Origin: Desulfitobacterium_A sp034927245
GTDB lineage: Bacteria > Bacillota > Desulfitobacteriia > Desulfitobacteriales > Desulfitobacteriaceae
Length of the DNA stretch: 44,950 nucleotides
Assembly: GCF_034927245.1 (NCBI RefSeq)
Contig: NZ_JAYFQK010000067.1
Location: forward strand, 1-44,950
Reading direction: 5' to 3'
Of this stretch, positions 41,861 to 44,950 are shown piece by piece. Below the pieces are notes generated by a model that saw only the letters and a list, made by a program, of their open reading frames with translations, was not told the DNA's origin and made no database searches. How positions within the stretch are numbered: position 1 is the stretch's first letter; each line of letters starts with the position of its first letter. The position numbers were made by a program, and so were the translations under genes.

Positions 41861-43111
41861 TTAACTAAAAAGCCCAGCTGTCAACCCCGGAAACAGCGTT
41901 GAAACTAGTAGAAGCAGCGTTAATCCGATTAAAATTACCGTGAAAATCCAGGCCACTCCATTGTAGAAAGGTGTATTCACATACTCGCCCATGATACTTT
42001 TCTTGCTGGCGATAAGCACCATAAAAATGAGAATCGGCGGGAGGAGCACCCCGTTGATGACTTGCGTAAAAAGCAAAACATGATAAAGAGAGAGACCCGG
42101 CCAAAGCACAATTGCCGCCCCCAGAATAATGATCACCGTATAAAGGCCAAAAAAGAATGGGGCCTCACGGTAAGATTTACTGATTCCATGTTCGAAACCA
42201 AATGCTTCGCAAACGGCATAGGAAGTGCTGAGCGGAAGGACAAAAGCAGCTAAGACCGATGCTCCAAGAAGCCCGAACCCAAAGAGTAAACTTGCATATT
42301 CCCCGGCTAACGGCTTCAAAGCCAGAGCGACATCCTTAGTTGTTTCAATCGGAATATGATTAGCATAGAGCGTTGCCGCCGTTGCCACGATGATAAAGAA
42401 AGCGATAAATCCGGTGAAGAAAGAACCAATCAAGACATCCCAACGGGTATACCGATAATTTTTCGCCGTTATCCCTTTATCAACAACCGAAGCCTGGACA
42501 AAAAACTGCCCCCACGGCGTAATCGTGGTCCCAATCACCCCAATGGCCAGCAGGAGAAAATCAGGGGAAGGTGAAAAGGTCGGCGTGATGGACTGAATCA
42601 TCACCTCTTTCCAGGGGGGATTCACCATCACACCTGCTATGACATAGCTAAAAAAGGTTAAACAGAGCATAAAAAAGATCTTCTCAATCTTTTCATAGCC
42701 TGTTTTAATAACTAACCACCAAATAATGAAAGCCACCAGAGGAACAGAAATATATTTACTGACACCCAAAATTTCAAACGCGGTAGCGATTCCCGAAAAC
42801 TCGGATACTGTCGTACCCAAATTCGCGACCATTAAAACAGACATAGCAAACAAGGCCCAACGAACGCCATATTGCTCACGAATCAGGTCGGCTAAGCCGC
42901 GACCGGTTGCTGCTCCGGTTCGGGCAGAAATTTCTTGAGCAATGACTAAAAACACAGTACTTATGATCATTACAAAGATTAAAGCATATCCGTACTTTGC
43001 GCCCGCCGAGGCATACGTGGCAATTCCGCCGGCATCATTATCGGCAAAAGCGGTTATAATTCCCGGTCCCATTACCGATAAAAAGAGGGCCAATCTACTT
43101 CTCAAGGTCAT
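41861..43111 (-). CDS. NRAMP-related magnesium transporter (NrmT-like)
   Basis: A 416-residue membrane protein with 11 predicted transmembrane segments. The NRAMP fold is evident, but the metal-site motifs are changed. The helix-1 DPGN of Mn/Fe NRAMPs is here DNDAGG (24-29), and the helix-6 MPHN-type motif is TPWG (198-201). Loss of the soft methionine ligand is what distinguishes NRAMP-related Mg2+ transporters. Control by an M-box and overlap by 4 bp with an MgtE-N/CBS gene agree with Mg2+ import. Mn2+ transport is the alternative. Confidence 0.87.
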   Translation of the reverse strand: MTLRSRLALFLSVMGPGIITAFADNDAGGIATYASAGAKYGYALIFVMIISTVFLVIAQEISARTGAATGRGLADLIREQYGVRWALFAMSVLMVANLGTTVSEFSGIATAFEILGVSKYISVPLVAFIIWWLVIKTGYEKIEKIFFMLCLTFFSYVIAGVMVNPPWKEVMIQSITPTFSPSPDFLLLAIGVIGTTITPWGQFFVQASVVDKGITAKNYRYTRWDVLIGSFFTGFIAFFIIVATAATLYANHIPIETTKDVALALKPLAGEYASLLFGFGLLGASVLAAFVLPLSTSYAVCEAFGFEHGISKSYREAPFFFGLYTVIIILGAAIVLWPGLSLYHVLLFTQVINGVLLPPILIFMVLIASKKSIMGEYVNTPFYNGVAWIFTVILIGLTLLLLVSTLFPGLTAGLFS

Positions 43112-44406
43112 TCGGTTTGCCCCCTTTTCGTTTGTCTTCTCCGGACAGCAAACCAGGAATCAAACTCATTTTTCCCGCGTTCAGGAATCAGCAACTCTAA
43201 AACATCATCCACCGTAATAATACCGAGCATCTTTTGATCTTCATCCACGACCGGCAAAGCAAGCAAGCCATACTTATTCGTAATATCGGCAATCTTCTCT
43301 GTATTTTCTAGAGGGTGGATTTTGACGACTTTTTTATGCATGATATCCTTCAACTGCGTTGATGGCCGGGCAATAATCAATTCACGTAAAGAAAGCACGC
43401 CCTCCAAAGTTTCTTTTTCATCGACAACATAGACGTAATAAATCATCTCGGCATCCGGGGCCAGCTCACGAAGTTTATCAATAGCCTCCCCTGCCGTCAG
43501 ATGAAGCGGGAAACCGATATAGTCCGTCGTCATTAACGCACCGGCCGTATTTTCCTCATACTTCATCAACTCACGAACATCTTCTGCCTCCTCAGATTCC
43601 ATCAATCTTAAAAGCGTCTCCGATTTCTCAATCGAGAGTTCTCCTAAAATATCCGCAGCCTCATCCGGCGGCATTTCTTCCAAAAGATCGGACGCGGTAT
43701 CTTCGTCCAATTGGTTAATGACTTCAACCTGAGCCTCAAGTTCCATTTCTATCAAGGCATCGATCGCCTGCTGCGAATCCAAAGTATGAATTAAATTCGT
43801 TCTTTCTTTATATCCCATGGTTTCTAACAAATCCGCAACGTCGGCAGGATGAAGCTCTCGAAGCTGCTCCTTTCCCCGAGTAAGCTGCAAAGCGGAAGAG
43901 CGACTTTCCAAAGGCTTTATATATTGCCAACTGAGGAAATTGTTTTTCATTCTACGCACAAAGAACTCTGCTCCTAAACGTCGGAACAAACCCCTTATGC
44001 CAATATCGACTGCCGCCAAAACTAATATTTGCTTATGATTACGAGTAACCCAAGATAGGGCTAAATCATTGACACGAACAAGTTTTGACCCTTTCAAATC
44101 GATAATTTGCTTATCCAATAACCATTTCCCAATAAACGTTTCATCTTCTTGAAGCGGAACAGTAATGTCGGGACTGTAATTAACCGACAATCTGATTTCT
44201 TGGGGGTTTATTGAAGAAACCCGGTCAATTGGGATCATCTCATGGACCCCTTTAGCCACCTTAATCGCTGTAACATGAGGTGTCAAACTATCCCAACGCA
44301 TGACCATATCTTTGACCCGGCCTACTTTTCGCCCTTGAACATCAACGATAGGTTTATTTAGAACTTGGCTAAAATAAAATTCCTTAAGAATCTTGACTTC
44401 ACCCAT
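43108..44406 (-). CDS. PRC-barrel / MgtE N-domain / CBS protein, no membrane domain
   Basis: A 432-residue soluble protein. Two PRC-barrel-like segments (about 9-80 and 88-160) precede an MgtE N-terminal domain (about 180-285, with LHPADVADLLE, MPPDEAADILGEL and LMKYEENTAGALMT) and a CBS pair (about 290-415). In MgtE these cytosolic domains sense Mg2+ and gate the channel; here the MgtE membrane domain is missing and the partner is a separate NRAMP-type protein encoded 4 bp overlapping. It probably acts as the regulatory subunit of that transporter. GGAGGAGG precedes the ATG. Confidence 0.9.
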   Translation of the reverse strand: MGEVKILKEFYFSQVLNKPIVDVQGRKVGRVKDMVMRWDSLTPHVTAIKVAKGVHEMIPIDRVSSINPQEIRLSVNYSPDITVPLQEDETFIGKWLLDKQIIDLKGSKLVRVNDLALSWVTRNHKQILVLAAVDIGIRGLFRRLGAEFFVRRMKNNFLSWQYIKPLESRSSALQLTRGKEQLRELHPADVADLLETMGYKERTNLIHTLDSQQAIDALIEMELEAQVEVINQLDEDTASDLLEEMPPDEAADILGELSIEKSETLLRLMESEEAEDVRELMKYEENTAGALMTTDYIGFPLHLTAGEAIDKLRELAPDAEMIYYVYVVDEKETLEGVLSLRELIIARPSTQLKDIMHKKVVKIHPLENTEKIADITNKYGLLALPVVDEDQKMLGIITVDDVLELLIPERGKNEFDSWFAVRRRQTKRGQTE

Positions 44407-44418
44407 TTTCCTCCTCCT

Positions 44419-44529
44419 CTAGCTCCGGAGTCTGACCCCCTCGAACCGGGAATCAACTCCCTGTAATTCACTTGTAATGTCTCTTATAACCGATCTTAAC
44501 CGTCTCTGACTAGGGCCAGAATCCATCAT
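44419..44529 (-). CDS. Putative 36-residue small protein in the M-box leader
   Basis: A small ORF starting with two ATG codons, AGGAGG placed five bases before the first. It ends in TAG directly before the AGGAGGAGG site of the PRC/MgtE-N gene, so translation could be coupled. The product begins MMDSGPSQRRLRSVIRDITS and is Arg-rich and hydrophilic with an amphipathic pattern; no family is recognised. It lies after the riboswitch terminator, so it would be made only in low Mg2+. It could be a small regulatory protein, a leader peptide or chance. Confidence 0.45.
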   Translation of the reverse strand: MMDSGPSQRRLRSVIRDITSELQGVDSRFEGVRLRS

Positions 44530-44570
44530 AACCACCTCCTATATCCTTCCCATTTAATCTAAGCAAATTA

Positions 44571-44597
44571 AAAAAGCCTTCTAAATTAGAAGGCTTC
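44571..44597 (-). terminator. M-box expression-platform terminator
   Basis: AAGCCTTCT pairs with AGAAGGCTT around a short A/T loop, and TTTTTT follows on the minus strand. It lies between the aptamer and the first gene, as expected for Mg2+-induced transcription termination. Confidence 0.88.
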
Positions 44598-44632
44598 AGC
44601 ACGCAAAAGAGGAAAGCGCCATATTTAACCTT

Positions 44633-44785
44633 CCCTAACTCGTTGAGCTTTAGCACTGCATAACGTAGAGCTTACTCAGCCACCTTAAGTAAAACCTTAT
44701 GCCGGTAATACCTGTTCTACCCCTTGGCGTCTCTCGACATTTCCGGGCAGTGGCCTTTGTTTATACAGGAGCCTCACCTAACTGA
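44633..44785 (-). ncRNA. M-box (ykoK leader) Mg2+ riboswitch
   Basis: On the minus strand the aptamer shows the conserved M-box blocks in order: TTAGGTGAGGCTCCTGTAT, CCACTGCCC, AATGTCGAGAGACGCCAA, GGCATAAGG, GGCTGAGTAAG and CAGTGCTAAAGCTC. These match the ykoK leader consensus. High Mg2+ should favour the downstream terminator at 44571-44597 and shut off the operon. TATAAT about 10-15 bp upstream of the aptamer (near 44798) may be the promoter -10 box. From there to the window end (44950) I find no convincing gene. Confidence 0.93.
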
Positions 44786-44950
44786 GAATTAAGAATTATA
44801 AATTGTAGAAATGATTTGACTGCTGAAAGCAGTTAAATTTAGTCCTCTATACCTGCTAAAGTGGAAAAATGAGGATAATCCAGATCCAGGTCTTAATGTT
44901 CCTACTGAATGACATGTTAGTCGGGGGTATAATCCCCATTTCTTCTTCAT

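Noticed and set aside
41861..43111. Simple Mn2+/Fe2+ NRAMP (MntH)
   Set aside because: The DPGN and Met-containing helix-6 motifs are replaced, and the operon is under an M-box with an MgtE-type sensor, not an Mn riboswitch or MntR-like site.
44786..44950. Minus-strand reading frame open to the right edge, starting MKKKWGLYPRL near 44950 and stopping near 44790
   Set aside because: About 50 codons at the window edge, no visible ribosome site or family, and its end overlaps the likely M-box promoter. A real 3' end of a neighbouring gene cannot be excluded.

Overview
The window reads as chromosomal DNA of an anaerobic, low-to-mid GC Gram-positive bacterium. The nearest match I can suggest is the Desulfosporosinus/Desulfitobacterium group of Clostridia. 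This rests on strong AGGAGG-type ribosome sites, frequent TTG/GTG starts, Bacillus-type PhoP boxes, a CIRCE element, an M-box riboswitch, a glycyl-radical microcompartment and a flavodiiron protein. No rRNA, tRNA, CRISPR array or intact insertion sequence was recognised. The lineage is an inference from gene content.

Layout. 1-3100: 3' part of glycerol kinase, lipoate-protein ligase, a SAM methyltransferase and a DsrE/YedF-type protein. 3290-8430: phosphate uptake operon pstS-pstC-pstA-pstB-phoU behind its response regulator gene. Both the regulator gene and pstS are preceded by four PhoP half-sites spaced exactly 11 bp apart; no sensor kinase gene is adjacent. 8559-12350: a GGDEF-EAL-CBS-GGDEF cyclic-di-GMP protein and a sodium:alanine symporter. 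12420-18145: a small inverted-repeat element, sbcD-sbcC, and a convergent flavodiiron protein.

18373-32776 is the centrepiece: 18 co-directional minus-strand genes forming a glycyl radical enzyme microcompartment (GRM) locus. The signature enzyme has every choline trimethylamine-lyase (CutC) residue I could place, and it is followed by its activase CutD. Choline would be cleaved to trimethylamine and acetaldehyde inside the shell. Acetaldehyde would be oxidised to acetyl-CoA by a CoA-acylating aldehyde dehydrogenase and passed to PduL to give acetyl phosphate. PduS and the Cys38-bearing trimer PduT look like an electron outlet. Eight shell or shell-like proteins, EutJ, EutP, EutQ and a degenerate EutT complete the set. 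Unusual points: a second, full-length aldehyde dehydrogenase whose catalytic Cys is Ser; a shell protein with a repeat linker and Rho-N/SAP-like tail; a EutT homologue in a B12-independent pathway; and no alcohol dehydrogenase or standard acetate kinase gene in the cluster.

32912-40146 holds probable accessory genes: a TerC-family protein, a cytoplasmic alkaline-phosphatase-superfamily phosphodiesterase in an operon with a BCCT (choline/betaine/carnitine) transporter, and, divergently, a LysR regulator, an EamA transporter and a small winged-helix protein. A working model is that BCCT and the phosphodiesterase supply choline to the compartment.

40233-44800: a glycosyltransferase-like gene with a perfect CIRCE (HrcA operator) at its promoter, flanked by two copies of an ~80 bp hairpin repeat. 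Next comes a magnesium operon: an M-box riboswitch with terminator, a 36-codon small ORF, a PRC-barrel/MgtE-N/CBS protein without membrane domain, and an NRAMP-related transporter whose metal-site motifs differ from classical Mn/Fe NRAMPs.
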